The position numbers were made by a program, and so were the translations under genes. From contig JAZLIW010000155.1 of the NCBI GenBank assembly GCA_045617585.1, forward strand, positions 1 through 47,543: a stretch of DNA of 47,543 nucleotides. Direction: 5' to 3'. Numbering within the stretch: the stretch's first letter is position 1; the number at the start of each line of letters is the position of its first letter. The DNA comes from CAKRZE01 sp045617585. Lineage in GTDB: Bacteria > Bacillota > Clostridia > Oscillospirales > CAG-272. Shown one piece after another: positions 33,420 to 42,236 of this stretch. The notes beneath the pieces are model-generated. The model ran no database searches. It had not been told where the DNA came from and worked only from the letters and a program-made list of their open reading frames with translations.

Positions 33420-34226
33420 TTACAACTTTTCAACGATCTTTCCGATCAGCGCGGTGAACTTTGCACGTACCTTTTCCCCGGTCTCCATGACTTCCTTGTG
33501 CGTCAGCGGCTGATCGAGGATCCCCGCCGCCATGTTGGTGATGCAGGTGATCCCGAGTACGCCGATCCCGCAGTGGTTCGCCGCGATGACCTCGGGCACC
33601 GTGCTCATGCCGACGGCGGCAGCGCCGAGGATCCGCGCCATGCGGATCTCCGCCGGCGTCTCGTAGGAGGGACCGCTGAACCACATATAGACGCCCTCCT
33701 TCATTCCGATGCCGAGCTCCGCCGCGCATTCCCGTGCTTTTTCACGCAGGGCGGGCGCGTAGGCGCGGGACATATCCGGGAATCTCGTCCCGAAGTCGTC
33801 GTCGTTCGGACCGATCAGCGGATTGACGCCGCTGTAATTGATATGGTCGGTGATCAGCATGAGATCGCCGGGCACGAAGCCGAGATCCACGCCGCCCGCG
33901 GCGTTGGTCACAATCAGCGTCTTCACGCCGAGCAGCTTCATCACGCGGATCGGCAGAATGATGTCCTCCGCGCCGTACCCCTCGTAGAAATGGAATCTGC
34001 CGCGCATCATGCACACCCGCTTGCCGCCGAGCGTTCCGGTGACCCACTCGCTCTTATGTCCAGCCGCAGTCGAGATCGGAAAATCCGGGATGTCCGCGTA
34101 GCAGATCGTCTTCGCGTCTTCCAGTCTGACGCTGTCCGTAAGACCTGAGCCGAGGATCAGACCGATCTCCGCCTCCCCGCACGCCGCGCGGATCACTTCC
34201 GCAGCCTTTTTGATTCTGTCCGTCAT
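33420..34226 (-). CDS. punA: Purine nucleoside phosphorylase, class I (inosine/guanosine type)
   Basis: A 268-residue trimeric-type PNP. Conserved blocks are GLILGSGL (phosphate site Ser), GHKSEWVTG, RGRFHFYEGY, VTNAAGGVDLGFVPGDLMLITDHIN and the base-binding stretch STVPEVIAANHCGIGVLGITCITNMAAG. It splits inosine, guanosine and deoxy forms with phosphate into base and ribose-1-phosphate in purine salvage. The N-D pair after the ITCIT strand of class I enzymes begins here as TNMAAG, as in other members. ATG 34226 has GGAGGATAT upstream. It lies 59 nt behind azlD on the same strand and may share that transcript. Confidence 0.95.
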   Translation of the reverse strand: MTDRIKKAAEVIRAACGEAEIGLILGSGLTDSVRLEDAKTICYADIPDFPISTAAGHKSEWVTGTLGGKRVCMMRGRFHFYEGYGAEDIILPIRVMKLLGVKTLIVTNAAGGVDLGFVPGDLMLITDHINYSGVNPLIGPNDDDFGTRFPDMSRAYAPALREKARECAAELGIGMKEGVYMWFSGPSYETPAEIRMARILGAAAVGMSTVPEVIAANHCGIGVLGITCITNMAAGILDQPLTHKEVMETGEKVRAKFTALIGKIVEKL

Positions 34227-34285
34227 GATAATATCCTCCGTTCGTTTGAATGATTTTCGTTTTTCGTCCGATCTTCCGCTCCGTT

Positions 34286-34612
34286 TCACCGGAAGACCAA
34301 CTGGATCAGCAGCATATAGCAGGCGGTCCCGCTGACGATGCTGAGCAGCGTGTTCTTTTTGAGCACGTACGTCCCGACGGTCACGGCACCCGCGATCAGC
34401 TCGGGCAGGAATCCCGCGGGAGCAGAGAACGAGACGCCCCGCAGACAGTACACGACCAGCATCCCCATGACCGCACCCGGCAGCAGTCTGCCGAACGCCA
34501 GCACCTTTTCCGGCACCTGTCTGCCCGAAAAGAGAAGATACGGGAGAAACCGCGTCAGCGCGGTCACGGCGGCGATGACGAGGATCGAAACGAGGACTTC
34601 AGTTCCGTTCAT
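34286..34612 (-). CDS. azlD: AzlD-family branched-chain amino acid exporter subunit
   Basis: A 108-residue membrane protein with three to four helices (VLVSILVIAAVTALTRFLPYLLF, LLPGAVMGMLVVYCL, LIAGAVTVGTYVLKKNTLLSIVSGTACYMLL). The TRFLPYLLF block is typical of AzlD. With AzlC it forms a membrane exporter for branched-chain amino acids or analogues. The start at 34612 overlaps the azlC stop by 14 nt, with GGAGGGGA inside the azlC end, so the two are translated together. Confidence 0.88.
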   Translation of the reverse strand: MNGTEVLVSILVIAAVTALTRFLPYLLFSGRQVPEKVLAFGRLLPGAVMGMLVVYCLRGVSFSAPAGFLPELIAGAVTVGTYVLKKNTLLSIVSGTACYMLLIQLVFR

Positions 34613-35288
34613 CCGCGTCCCCTCCCTTCTCCTTCCGCGCTCCGTACAAGAGCAGCGCAAGGCTGATGCCGATCATCGAAGGGATCAGGAACCGGTCGGG
34701 ACCGAAAAGCAGGAGGCAGACGACCGAGACGAGAACGCCGGAGAGTGCCGGGATATGCTCCCGCGTACCCATCCACTGCCCCGTGAAGATCGTGATGAAC
34801 AGCGCTGTCAGCGCAAAATCGATCCCCTCAGTCGGGAACGGGACGAAATTCCCGATCAGCGCTCCGAGCGCCGTCCCGGTGACCCAGTAAACGTGGTCCA
34901 GAAGAGAGATCGGGAGCCAGTCCTCAGGTCCTGTCTCCTCCGAGGAAACGAGAGAATAAGTCTCGTCCGTCAGGGAAAAAAACAGATACCACTTTTTGTT
35001 CCCCGCCTCCCGGTATTTTCCGATCATCGAGATCCCGTAGAGCAGATGCCGCGCGTTGACGGCAAGCGTCGTGAGCGCCGCCGTAAGGAGCGACGCCCCG
35101 CCGGTGAACAGACCGACCGCGGCGTACTGCATCGAGCCCGCATAGACTGTCAGGCTCATGGCGACAGACAGAAGGGGGCCGTACCCGTTCGCGCTCATGA
35201 TGACCCCGAAGCCCATGCCGAGGACGAGATACCCCGTCATGACCGGGATCGTCAGACGCAGTGCTTTTTTCCATCGTTCTTTTTTCAT
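34599..35288 (-). CDS. azlC: AzlC-family branched-chain amino acid exporter subunit
   Basis: A 229-residue membrane protein with five to six helices. The family blocks are GYLVLGMGFGVIM, VYAGSMQYAAVGLF, LAVNARHLLYGISM, SLTDETYSLV and GTREHIPALSGVLVS. It works with AzlD to export branched-chain amino acids or toxic analogues. Gene order azlC-azlD is the usual one. Start ATG 35288, about 42 bases from the promoter -10. No regulator gene is adjacent; the next gene upstream (Uro-D-like) is divergent. Confidence 0.92.
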   Translation of the reverse strand: MKKERWKKALRLTIPVMTGYLVLGMGFGVIMSANGYGPLLSVAMSLTVYAGSMQYAAVGLFTGGASLLTAALTTLAVNARHLLYGISMIGKYREAGNKKWYLFFSLTDETYSLVSSEETGPEDWLPISLLDHVYWVTGTALGALIGNFVPFPTEGIDFALTALFITIFTGQWMGTREHIPALSGVLVSVVCLLLFGPDRFLIPSMIGISLALLLYGARKEKGGDADERN

Positions 35289-35329
35289 GCCGGATCCACC
35301 TGCGGTTCCCCATACGGATTCTTTTTCTT

Positions 35330-35358
35330 ATGATAACAGAAGAGCCCGGTTCCGTCAA
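35330..35358 (-). promoter_or_regulatory. azlC: Promoter for azlCD
   Basis: Minus strand: -35 TTGACG (35358-35353), 17-nt spacer, -10 TATCAT (35335-35330). Confidence 0.6.
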
Positions 35359-35399
35359 GAGAAAGTGAAAAAGAAATCTCACGGTTTTGAAAAAAGGAA

Positions 35400-35428
35400 T
35401 TGACAGTTCCCCGTTTTTCGGTTATGAT
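35400..35428 (+). promoter_or_regulatory. Sigma-A promoter for the Uro-D-like gene
   Basis: -35 TTGACA (35400-35405), 17-nt spacer, -10 TATGAT (35423-35428), divergent from azlCD. It fixes the start of the gene downstream of 35435. Confidence 0.75.
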
Positions 35429-35462
35429 GAAGACAGACCGAACGTCACGCAGAAAGGAAGAA

Positions 35463-36524
35463 ATGATGGACAGCCGGGAACGATTCAAACGGATGTACGA
35501 GCATCGGGAGGCCGACAGGATCCCGATCACCGACAGCCCCTGGGGCGGCACGATCCGCCGCTGGATCCGCGAGGGGATGCCGGAAACAGACTGGCAGGAC
35601 TACTTCGGCGTTGACAAAATGGGGGAGATCAGTGTGGATATCACGCCCCGCTTCCCCGTCCGCAGACTGGAGGAGACCGACCGGTACTTTATCGAGACCT
35701 CGCCGTGGGGCGTCACGATGAAGCACTTCAAGGAGGAGGACTCCACCCCCGAATTCCTCGATTACACCGTGATCGACGAGGAATCGTGGGAGATCGCAAA
35801 AAAGCGGATGACCCTCTCGGACGACCGTATCCCGTGGGATTATCTGAAAGCCGCTTACCCGCAGTGGCGTGCCGAGGGACGGTGGATCCGCGCGATCTTC
35901 TGGTTCGGCTTCGACGTCACGCATTCGTGGATGATGGGAACGGAAAACCTGCTGATCGCCATGGCGGAGAACCCTGATCTCGTCACCGATATGTTCGACA
36001 CCTATCTGAACCGCAACGAGGTCCTTTTCGGACGGCTCTGGGACGCGGGCTATCACTTTGACGAGCTGTTCTGGTACGACGATATGGGATACAAGGGCAC
36101 GACCTTCTTTTCACCAGCCATGTACCGGAAATACGTCATGCCCTTTCACGCACGCGCCGTCAAGTGGGCGCACGACCACGGGATCGTGGCGCAGCTCCAT
36201 TCCTGCGGCAATATCATGACGCTTCTGCCCGACGTGCTTTCGACCGGGCTGGACGGCCTCAATCCGCTGGAGGTCAAGGCGGGCATGGACGCGATCGGCA
36301 TCAAAAAGCAGTACGGGGACCGGCTCCTGCTGCGGGGCGGCATCAACGCCGTGCTCTGGAATCAGCCGGATGCCATCCTTGCCGAGATCCGCGAAAAGAT
36401 CCCGGTCCTGATGGAAAACGGCGGCTTCGTCTTCTCCTCTGACCATTCGATCCCGAACAGCGTCTCCCTTGAAAATATGCGCACCATCATCGGTGAGGTC
36501 AAGCGCGTCGGCACTTACCGCTGA
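35463..36524 (+). CDS. Uroporphyrinogen decarboxylase-family protein (not HemE)
   Basis: A 353-residue TIM-barrel protein of the Uro-D superfamily. Features are the N-terminal READRIPITDSPWGGTIRRW, YDDMGYKGTTFFSPAMYRKYVMP, a metal-type HSCGN (His-x-Cys), LNPLEVKAGMD and SSDHSIPNSVSLENM. HemE signature residues of the N-terminus are not apparent, and no haem genes are nearby. This branch is instead common in anaerobes and related to corrinoid methyltransferases such as MtaA, though the late Cys of that group is missing. Function unknown. ATG 35463 (or ATG 35466) has AAGGAAG upstream. Transcribed alone. Confidence 0.82.
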   Translation: MMDSRERFKRMYEHREADRIPITDSPWGGTIRRWIREGMPETDWQDYFGVDKMGEISVDITPRFPVRRLEETDRYFIETSPWGVTMKHFKEEDSTPEFLDYTVIDEESWEIAKKRMTLSDDRIPWDYLKAAYPQWRAEGRWIRAIFWFGFDVTHSWMMGTENLLIAMAENPDLVTDMFDTYLNRNEVLFGRLWDAGYHFDELFWYDDMGYKGTTFFSPAMYRKYVMPFHARAVKWAHDHGIVAQLHSCGNIMTLLPDVLSTGLDGLNPLEVKAGMDAIGIKKQYGDRLLLRGGINAVLWNQPDAILAEIREKIPVLMENGGFVFSSDHSIPNSVSLENMRTIIGEVKRVGTYR

Positions 36525-36533
36525 AACGAACTT

Positions 36534-36570
36534 CCCCGCGAAAGAGGTTTCTCCTTCGCGGGGATCTTTT
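36534..36570 (+). terminator. Terminator after the Uro-D-like gene
   Basis: CCCCGCGAA (36534-36542) and TTCGCGGGG (36555-36563) form a 9-bp stem followed by ATCTTTT. Convergent with the S66 peptidase gene. Confidence 0.75.
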
Positions 36571-36586
36571 CGTACTGTTTTGGAGA

Positions 36587-37600
36587 TCAGTCTTCAAACG
36601 GGCTTTCGAGGAGCGTGACCGTTTTGCGGTCGGCATCGAGCGATACGCGGCAGCCGATCGGCAGGGTCAGCATCGGATGCGTATGGCAGCAGTCGAACCC
36701 GGCGAGCAGCGGGATCTTCCGGTCACCGAGGATTTCGGTCAGGATCTCGTGCGGGCTTCTGCCCGTGCCGTTATCGTCGAACAGCTCGTGCTTGCCGAGG
36801 ATGATCCCCCCGACGCGGTCGAACACGCCGGCAAGAAGCAGGAGTGAAAAGCTGCGCTCGACCGTGCAGGCGTCCTTCAGCGAATCCTCGATGAAGAGGA
36901 TATCTCCCGGTTCGATCGGAGGCATATACTCCGTTCCGAAAAAGCCTTCCATCGTGTTGAGGTTCCCGCCGATCAGCCTTCCCTCCGCCTTTCCGCCGTT
37001 CACCGTGATCCAGCCGTTCGGGCGCGCTTCCTTCGCGCGGTCCTGCGTGCTCCAGTCGATCCGCTCGTCAGTCCAGAAGGGCGGCGTTTCATAGGAGAGC
37101 GGGACGGGACGCGGGGAAAGGGCGGCTTCCTCAAAATAGCGGAAGGTCAGGTCGACAAAGGGCGGCAGTTCCCCGAAGGAGGCGGCGAGCGCGGGACCGT
37201 AAAAGGTCGGGATCCCGGTCTTCGCGTACACGGCAAGCAGAAGTGCCGTCGCGTCCGAATAGCCGACGATCACCTTCGGATGGCTTTTCAGATATCCGTA
37301 ATCCAGATACGGCAGGATGGAATTGGTATTGTTCCCGCCGATCGACGCCATCAGGATCCCGACGTCCTCCCGGTGGAGAAGCTCGTTGAATTCCGCCGCC
37401 CGTTCGGCAGGGGAGCCGGAACGGTAGGCGTCTCTTTTCCCGTATAGGCTCCCGTCGACGACCGTCAGCCCTTTTGATACGAGATAATCCCTGCCCCGTT
37501 CGTAACGGACCGGGACTGTCGCGGAGATCGGAGAGGAGGGCGAAAACACACCGACCGTACAGTTCTTTTCCGGGTAACCCGGACGCGTCAGAAGGATCAT
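36587..37600 (-). CDS. S66-family peptidase (LD-carboxypeptidase/MccF-like)
   Basis: A 337-residue cytoplasmic protein of peptidase family S66. The catalytic Ser is in GYSDATALL (the nucleophile-elbow block), the Glu in LFIEDSLKDA and the His in DCCHTHPMLTLPIG. IGGNNTNSILPYLDY is the typical N-terminal signature. Members trim the tetrapeptide of recycled peptidoglycan or cleave microcin C-like compounds (MccF); the loop sequences here resemble the MccF-like branch, which is tentative. The start overlaps the stop of the upstream Pr6Pr gene by 4 nt, so translation is coupled. Confidence 0.87.
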   Translation of the reverse strand: MILLTRPGYPEKNCTVGVFSPSSPISATVPVRYERGRDYLVSKGLTVVDGSLYGKRDAYRSGSPAERAAEFNELLHREDVGILMASIGGNNTNSILPYLDYGYLKSHPKVIVGYSDATALLLAVYAKTGIPTFYGPALAASFGELPPFVDLTFRYFEEAALSPRPVPLSYETPPFWTDERIDWSTQDRAKEARPNGWITVNGGKAEGRLIGGNLNTMEGFFGTEYMPPIEPGDILFIEDSLKDACTVERSFSLLLLAGVFDRVGGIILGKHELFDDNGTGRSPHEILTEILGDRKIPLLAGFDCCHTHPMLTLPIGCRVSLDADRKTVTLLESPFED

Positions 37601-38277
37601 CGTTTTTCTCCTTTCGAATGCTCATCCCCGCTCCGCTTGAGCTTCCGCAGCGCTGCCGCGACGCCGAGCGTCACGAGATACATCGCCGCCATCGAGACCG
37701 GCGCCAGCGCGTTCTTTCCGCCGAAGGTAAAGCCGTACCAGTCGGTCCATACCCGGACGAAAACGACGAGGATCAGATACACGACCGAATAGACAACGGT
37801 CGGAAGGAGCGTATAGAGAGAATCCCGGAAGGAATACCCGTCCTCTCCCTCAAAGAACAAAAGTGAGATCAGGGCAAGCACGGGCGTCGAAAAATGCAGG
37901 GCGAAGGTATTCCCCTGAAAGAACCAGAAGAAATTTCCGAGCCCGCCTTTCATGCAGCTGACCGGAGCAAGGAAGAAGACGACGGTCAGGAGCGTGATCG
38001 TCACGGCAACGGTACCCACGTATTTGAACGTCATGACGGCGTGCGGGATCTTTGCCTCCGGGTAAAGCACCTTTCTGACGAGAAAGACGAGATAGACGAG
38101 GGAGGCGGCGGCTGCCAGAATATTGGAATCGGTCGTAAAATATTTGAAGCATCCGGTTCCCGTACTGCCCAGCGCGTCGGGGCCCGAGAAGAAATAGACG
38201 CCTACGGCCAATACGGTAGAGAGGACGATCGCGAGATTGAGGATCAGGTCGACGGTACGCTTCGTTTTTGCTGCCAT
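37597..38277 (-). CDS. Pr6Pr-family membrane protein
   Basis: A 226-residue membrane protein with six to seven helices. The blocks CFKYFTTDSNILAAAASLVYL and FKYVGTVAVTITLLTVVFFLAP match the Pr6Pr family of bacterial membrane proteins; TDSN is its most conserved element. Function unknown. Its last codons overlap the ATG of the S66 peptidase gene (ATGA), so a link to cell-wall peptides is possible but not shown. ATG 38277. A perfect promoter lies at 38344-38316. Confidence 0.72.
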   Translation of the reverse strand: MAAKTKRTVDLILNLAIVLSTVLAVGVYFFSGPDALGSTGTGCFKYFTTDSNILAAAASLVYLVFLVRKVLYPEAKIPHAVMTFKYVGTVAVTITLLTVVFFLAPVSCMKGGLGNFFWFFQGNTFALHFSTPVLALISLLFFEGEDGYSFRDSLYTLLPTVVYSVVYLILVVFVRVWTDWYGFTFGGKNALAPVSMAAMYLVTLGVAAALRKLKRSGDEHSKGEKR

Positions 38278-38315
38278 GACGGTACATCCTGCCTTTTTTC
38301 TTTTTTGTCTTTTTC

Positions 38316-38344
38316 ATTATACCTTTTTCCCCGCGGTTTGTCAA
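38316..38344 (-). promoter_or_regulatory. Consensus sigma-A promoter for Pr6Pr/S66 operon
   Basis: Minus strand: -35 TTGACA (38344-38339), 17-nt spacer, -10 TATAAT (38321-38316). Confidence 0.8.
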
Positions 38345-38380
38345 TATCGTCTCTTCTTCCCTTTTCTTTCCCGTTTTCTG

Positions 38381-38409
38381 TTGCATTTTCCGTACAGCCG
38401 TGTTATAAT
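38381..38409 (+). promoter_or_regulatory. Sigma-A promoter for the heterodimeric ABC exporter operon
   Basis: -35 TTGCAT (38381-38386), 17-nt spacer, -10 TATAAT (38404-38409), 30 bases before the start codon. Confidence 0.7.
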
Positions 38410-38439
38410 AGACGTATTATTGTAGAATGGGGAACGGTC

Positions 38440-40218
38440 ATGTTATTCGGAAAACATATCAACCGATACTATCTGCGCTACGCTCCCGTCCTTCTGATCG
38501 GGATCGCGGCGCTGGTGCTCGTGGACTACATCCAGCTTCTCATCCCCGAGCTCTATCAGATGGTCATCAACGGGATCAATCAGGGCTCCGTCGTGATCGA
38601 CGGGACCGCGTATCCCTTCGACATGGACTTCCTGCTGGAGCGGATCTGCAGACCGATGATCGTCGTCGTGATCAGCATGCTGGTCGGACGCTTCGCATGG
38701 CGGATCTGCTTCTTCGGCTCCGGGATCCGGGTCGAGACCGATCTGCGTGCCCGGATGTTCGACCACTGCAAGGATCTGTCGCAGGAATACTATCAGGTCA
38801 ACAAGGTCGGCGGACTGATGTCCCTGTTCACGAACGACCTTGAGACGGTGCAGGACTGCTTCGGCTCCGGCGTGCTCATGTTCTGTGACGCGCTCTTCCT
38901 CGGGCTCCTCGCCATCTTCAAGATGTCGCGGATGAACCTGCTCCTGACACTGTTTTCTCTGATCCCGATGTCCTTCATGCTGATCGGCGGCGCGATCCTC
39001 GGCAAATATCTGACGAAAAAATGGGAGATCAGGCAGGAGGCGTTCTCCTCCCTCTCCGATTTCTCGCAGGAAAGCTTCTCCGGCATCGCCGTCATCAAGG
39101 CGTTCGTCAAGGAGACGAAGGAGCTGCTCGCGTTCCGGAAGCTGAACCTTGAAAACGAGGACGCCAACGTCGAATACACCAAGCTCTCGGTCAAGCTGAA
39201 CATCACGATCACCCTCCTCGTCGAATCGGTGACCGCGGTCATCCTCGGATACGGCGGCTATCTGGTCCACGAGGGCGTCTTCAACGCCGGGCAGCTCGTC
39301 GAGTTCATCGGATACTTCACCGCGATCGTCTGGCCGGTCATGGCGATCTCCCAGCTCATCGAAATGCGCTCCCGCGGCAAGGCTTCCCTGAACCGCATCA
39401 GTGAGCTGCTGGAGGCAAAGATCGACGTCACCGACCGTGAGGACGTCCTGACCGACTGCCCGCCGCTCACCGGAAATATCGAGTTCCGCGGGCTCACCTT
39501 CCGCTATCCCGGCGCGGAATACGACGCGCTGAAAAACGTCTCGCTTTCGATCCGTGCGGGCGAAAACGTCGGCATCATCGGCAGGACCGGCTCCGGCAAG
39601 ACCACACTCGTCGACCTGATCCTCCGCACCTACAACGTCCCGGACGGGACCGTCTTCCTCGACGGGACCGACGTCAACCGGATCCCGATCCGCAAGGTCC
39701 GGGAATGCGCCGCCTACGTCCCGCAGGATAACTTCCTCTTCAGCGATACGATCGAAAACAATATCTCCTTTGCCACGGACGGCGGGACGCACGGGGACGT
39801 GGTCCGCGCGGCGGTCTCTGCCGACGTCCACGACAATATCACGGAGTTTGCCGAGGGATACGGGACCGTGCTCGGCGAGCGAGGCGTGACGGTCTCCGGC
39901 GGACAGAAGCAGCGCATCTCGATCGCACGCGCCCTGATGAAGGACGCCGCCATCCTGATCCTCGACGACTCGGTCTCCGCCGTGGACGTCGGGACCGAGA
40001 AAAAGATCCTCGAGGCACTGCGGCGGGAACGCAAAGGAAAAACGACGATCCTGATCGCGCACCGCATCACGACCGTCGAAAACATGGACAAGGTCGTCTT
40101 CGTGGAAGACGGCACGGTCGCTGCGGTCGGTACGCACGCGGAGCTGCTTGATTCCTGCCCCGCCTACCGCGCGATGGTCGAGCTCCAGCGTCTTGACGAC
40201 GCGGAAGCAAACGTGTAA
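38440..40218 (+). CDS. ABC exporter half-transporter, degenerate ATP site (BmrC-like)
   Basis: A 592-residue type IV exporter subunit. Six transmembrane helices occupy about 1-320, with the ATPase domain from about 346: Walker A GRTGSGKTT (about 381-389), signature VSGGQKQR, Walker B ILILDDS. Asp510 replaces the catalytic Glu, so one ATP site of the dimer is expected to be inactive, as in BmrC, LmrC or TmrB. It pairs with the next gene to export drugs or lipids. Start ATG 38440 with GGGGAAC upstream. The second subunit begins 15 nt after the stop behind AAAGGAGG. Confidence 0.9.
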   Translation: MLFGKHINRYYLRYAPVLLIGIAALVLVDYIQLLIPELYQMVINGINQGSVVIDGTAYPFDMDFLLERICRPMIVVVISMLVGRFAWRICFFGSGIRVETDLRARMFDHCKDLSQEYYQVNKVGGLMSLFTNDLETVQDCFGSGVLMFCDALFLGLLAIFKMSRMNLLLTLFSLIPMSFMLIGGAILGKYLTKKWEIRQEAFSSLSDFSQESFSGIAVIKAFVKETKELLAFRKLNLENEDANVEYTKLSVKLNITITLLVESVTAVILGYGGYLVHEGVFNAGQLVEFIGYFTAIVWPVMAISQLIEMRSRGKASLNRISELLEAKIDVTDREDVLTDCPPLTGNIEFRGLTFRYPGAEYDALKNVSLSIRAGENVGIIGRTGSGKTTLVDLILRTYNVPDGTVFLDGTDVNRIPIRKVRECAAYVPQDNFLFSDTIENNISFATDGGTHGDVVRAAVSADVHDNITEFAEGYGTVLGERGVTVSGGQKQRISIARALMKDAAILILDDSVSAVDVGTEKKILEALRRERKGKTTILIAHRITTVENMDKVVFVEDGTVAAVGTHAELLDSCPAYRAMVELQRLDDAEANV

Positions 40219-40233
40219 AGGAGGAACGGGACC

Positions 40234-42150
40234 GTGGATCTTCAATCATTCTTTTCCGAGTTCTATCCTCTGGTTTTCGTCGGCGCCGTCGCCGGCGCGT
40301 TCGCGATCGTTTTCCTCGTCGCTTACCTCTCGATCAAGGACAAAAAAGAGGCGATCGGATTTGACCGCCACATGAAGGACGGCGAGATCGCAAAGCGCCT
40401 CATGCACTACGCAAAGCCCCATATCGGCAGCTTCGTCACCGTCCTCATCATCATGCTCTTCTCGATCGTTTACGACGTCGTCTCTCCGCTCATCATCGGT
40501 CAGATCGAGGAAATGATCAAAACGGACTTCCCTCTTTCCTCTCTGTGGCTCTACGTCGGGGTCTACTTCTCGATCCTGCTCGTCTCTCTCGTCTGCTCCT
40601 ACGTGCAGGCGGTCATCCTGCAGAAAACGGGACAGAAGATCCTCTCCAAGATCCGTGAGGACCTGTTCGTCCACATCGAAAGCCTTTCTCACGCCCAGTT
40701 GAACAACATCCCGGTCGGCAAGCCCGTCACCCGCGTGACGAACGACACGGGCGCGATCTCCATGATGTTCACCAACATTCTGGTGAATCTGGTCAAGAAC
40801 TTCTTCGTCATCGTCGGCGTGCTCGGTGCCATGCTGGTGCTCAACTATATGCTGACTCTGATGATCCTCTGCTTCGTACCGTTCATCGTGCTCTTCACCG
40901 TCATCTTCCGCAAGTTCTCCCGCAAGGCGTACCGTCAGGTCAAGGACCGCACCACCGACATCAACACCTTCCTCTCCGAGAATCTGGAAGGAATGAAGAT
41001 CATTCAGATCTTCAACCGGGAGGAACGGAAGAACCGTGAATTCCTTGACCGCAACGAGGGCCTCGGAAAAGCGAAGCGCAAGCAGATCTTCGTCTTCAGT
41101 ATTTTCCGCCCCGTCGTCTATATGCTGTATATCTCTTCGGTGCTCTGCCTCTTCTATCTCGGCGCGCGCGGCACCATCAAAAACGTCACCTTCCTCGGAC
41201 AGTCGATGACGGGCGGTACCATCGTATCGTTCTATCTGTACATCTCGAAGTTCTTCAACCCGATCCAGAGCCTTGCGGAACAGTTCAACTGGCTCCAGTC
41301 AGCGTTCGCCTCGGCGGAAAAGATCTTCACCGTCTTCGATATGGAGCCGGAGATCGTAGACGCACCGGACGCGATCGATCTGGAATCCGTGCGCGGGGAG
41401 ATCGAATTCCGTCACGTCTGGTTCGCCTACAAGGGAGAAGAATGGGTCCTGAAGGACGTCTCCTTCCGCGTCGATGCGGGACAGACCGCCGCCTTCGTCG
41501 GTGCGACGGGCTCCGGCAAGACGACCATCCTCTCCCTCATCTGCCGCAATTACGACATTCAGAAGGGCGAGATCCTGATCGACGGGATCGACGTCCGAAA
41601 GATCCGCATCGCCTCCCTGCGCAGCCATTTCGGTCAGATGCTGCAGGACGTCTTCCTCTTCTCTGGTACGATCCGTTCCAACATCCTTCTCCGCAAGGAG
41701 GGTATCTCCGACGAAGAGGTCATGGAGGTCTGCCGCTACGTCAACGCCGACAAGATCATCTCACGCTTTGAAAAAGGGCTGGACGAAGAGGTCCGCGAGC
41801 GCGGCAACAACTTCTCCGCCGGGCAGCGTCAGCTCCTCTCCTTTGCCCGTACGCTGATCCACCGCCCGGAGATCATGATCCTCGACGAGGCGACCGCCAA
41901 TATCGACACCGAGACCGAGGTCCTGATCCAGGATTCCCTCGAAAAGCTCATGAACATCGGCACCCTGCTGATGGTCGCGCACCGCCTTTCCACCGTCCAG
42001 CACGCAGACAATATCTTCGTTCTCTCCCACGGTGAGATCGTGGAGCAGGGGACGCACGCCGGACTGCTCGCAAAGAAGGGCAGATATTACGACCTCTATA
42101 TGCTCCAGTCCGAAAAAGAGCGTGCCAGAAGCGAGGGCGGGATCGGCTGA
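40234..42150 (+). CDS. ABC exporter half-transporter, active ATP site (BmrD-like)
   Basis: A 638-residue partner subunit. A hydrophobic helix at about 10-35 (LVFVGAVAGAFAIVFLVAYL) and a charged loop precede the usual six-helix membrane domain, giving an additional N-terminal helix not present in its partner. The ATPase has Walker A GATGSGKTT, signature NFSAGQRQLL (a degenerate form) and Walker B IMILDEATANID with catalytic Glu552. Together with its partner this gives one active and one degenerate ATP site, the normal state of heterodimeric exporters. Start GTG 40234 with a strong AAAGGAGG. Substrate unknown. Confidence 0.9.
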   Translation: MDLQSFFSEFYPLVFVGAVAGAFAIVFLVAYLSIKDKKEAIGFDRHMKDGEIAKRLMHYAKPHIGSFVTVLIIMLFSIVYDVVSPLIIGQIEEMIKTDFPLSSLWLYVGVYFSILLVSLVCSYVQAVILQKTGQKILSKIREDLFVHIESLSHAQLNNIPVGKPVTRVTNDTGAISMMFTNILVNLVKNFFVIVGVLGAMLVLNYMLTLMILCFVPFIVLFTVIFRKFSRKAYRQVKDRTTDINTFLSENLEGMKIIQIFNREERKNREFLDRNEGLGKAKRKQIFVFSIFRPVVYMLYISSVLCLFYLGARGTIKNVTFLGQSMTGGTIVSFYLYISKFFNPIQSLAEQFNWLQSAFASAEKIFTVFDMEPEIVDAPDAIDLESVRGEIEFRHVWFAYKGEEWVLKDVSFRVDAGQTAAFVGATGSGKTTILSLICRNYDIQKGEILIDGIDVRKIRIASLRSHFGQMLQDVFLFSGTIRSNILLRKEGISDEEVMEVCRYVNADKIISRFEKGLDEEVRERGNNFSAGQRQLLSFARTLIHRPEIMILDEATANIDTETEVLIQDSLEKLMNIGTLLMVAHRLSTVQHADNIFVLSHGEIVEQGTHAGLLAKKGRYYDLYMLQSEKERARSEGGIG

Positions 42151-42174
42151 TCCCATACGCGGAATCACGAAACA

Positions 42175-42222
42175 GGGCGCTGTCCGTCTCCCCGGAAGGA
42201 GAACGGACGGCGCCCGTTTTTT
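42175..42222 (+). terminator. Terminator after the ABC exporter operon
   Basis: GGGCGC-GTCCGT (42175-42187) pairs with ACGGAC-GCGCCC (42203-42215) with single bulges, followed by GTTTTTTC. Confidence 0.8.
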
Positions 42223-42236
42223 CGTTCTTTTGCGGT

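Noticed and set aside
35463..36524. Identification as HemE uroporphyrinogen decarboxylase
   Set aside because: The HemE N-terminal signature is missing and there are no haem genes nearby. Only the superfamily is supported.
38443..40245. Long minus-strand frame opposite the first ABC subunit
   Set aside because: Same reason: low-complexity Asp/Glu/Arg-rich product with no domain, opposite a clear ABC transporter.
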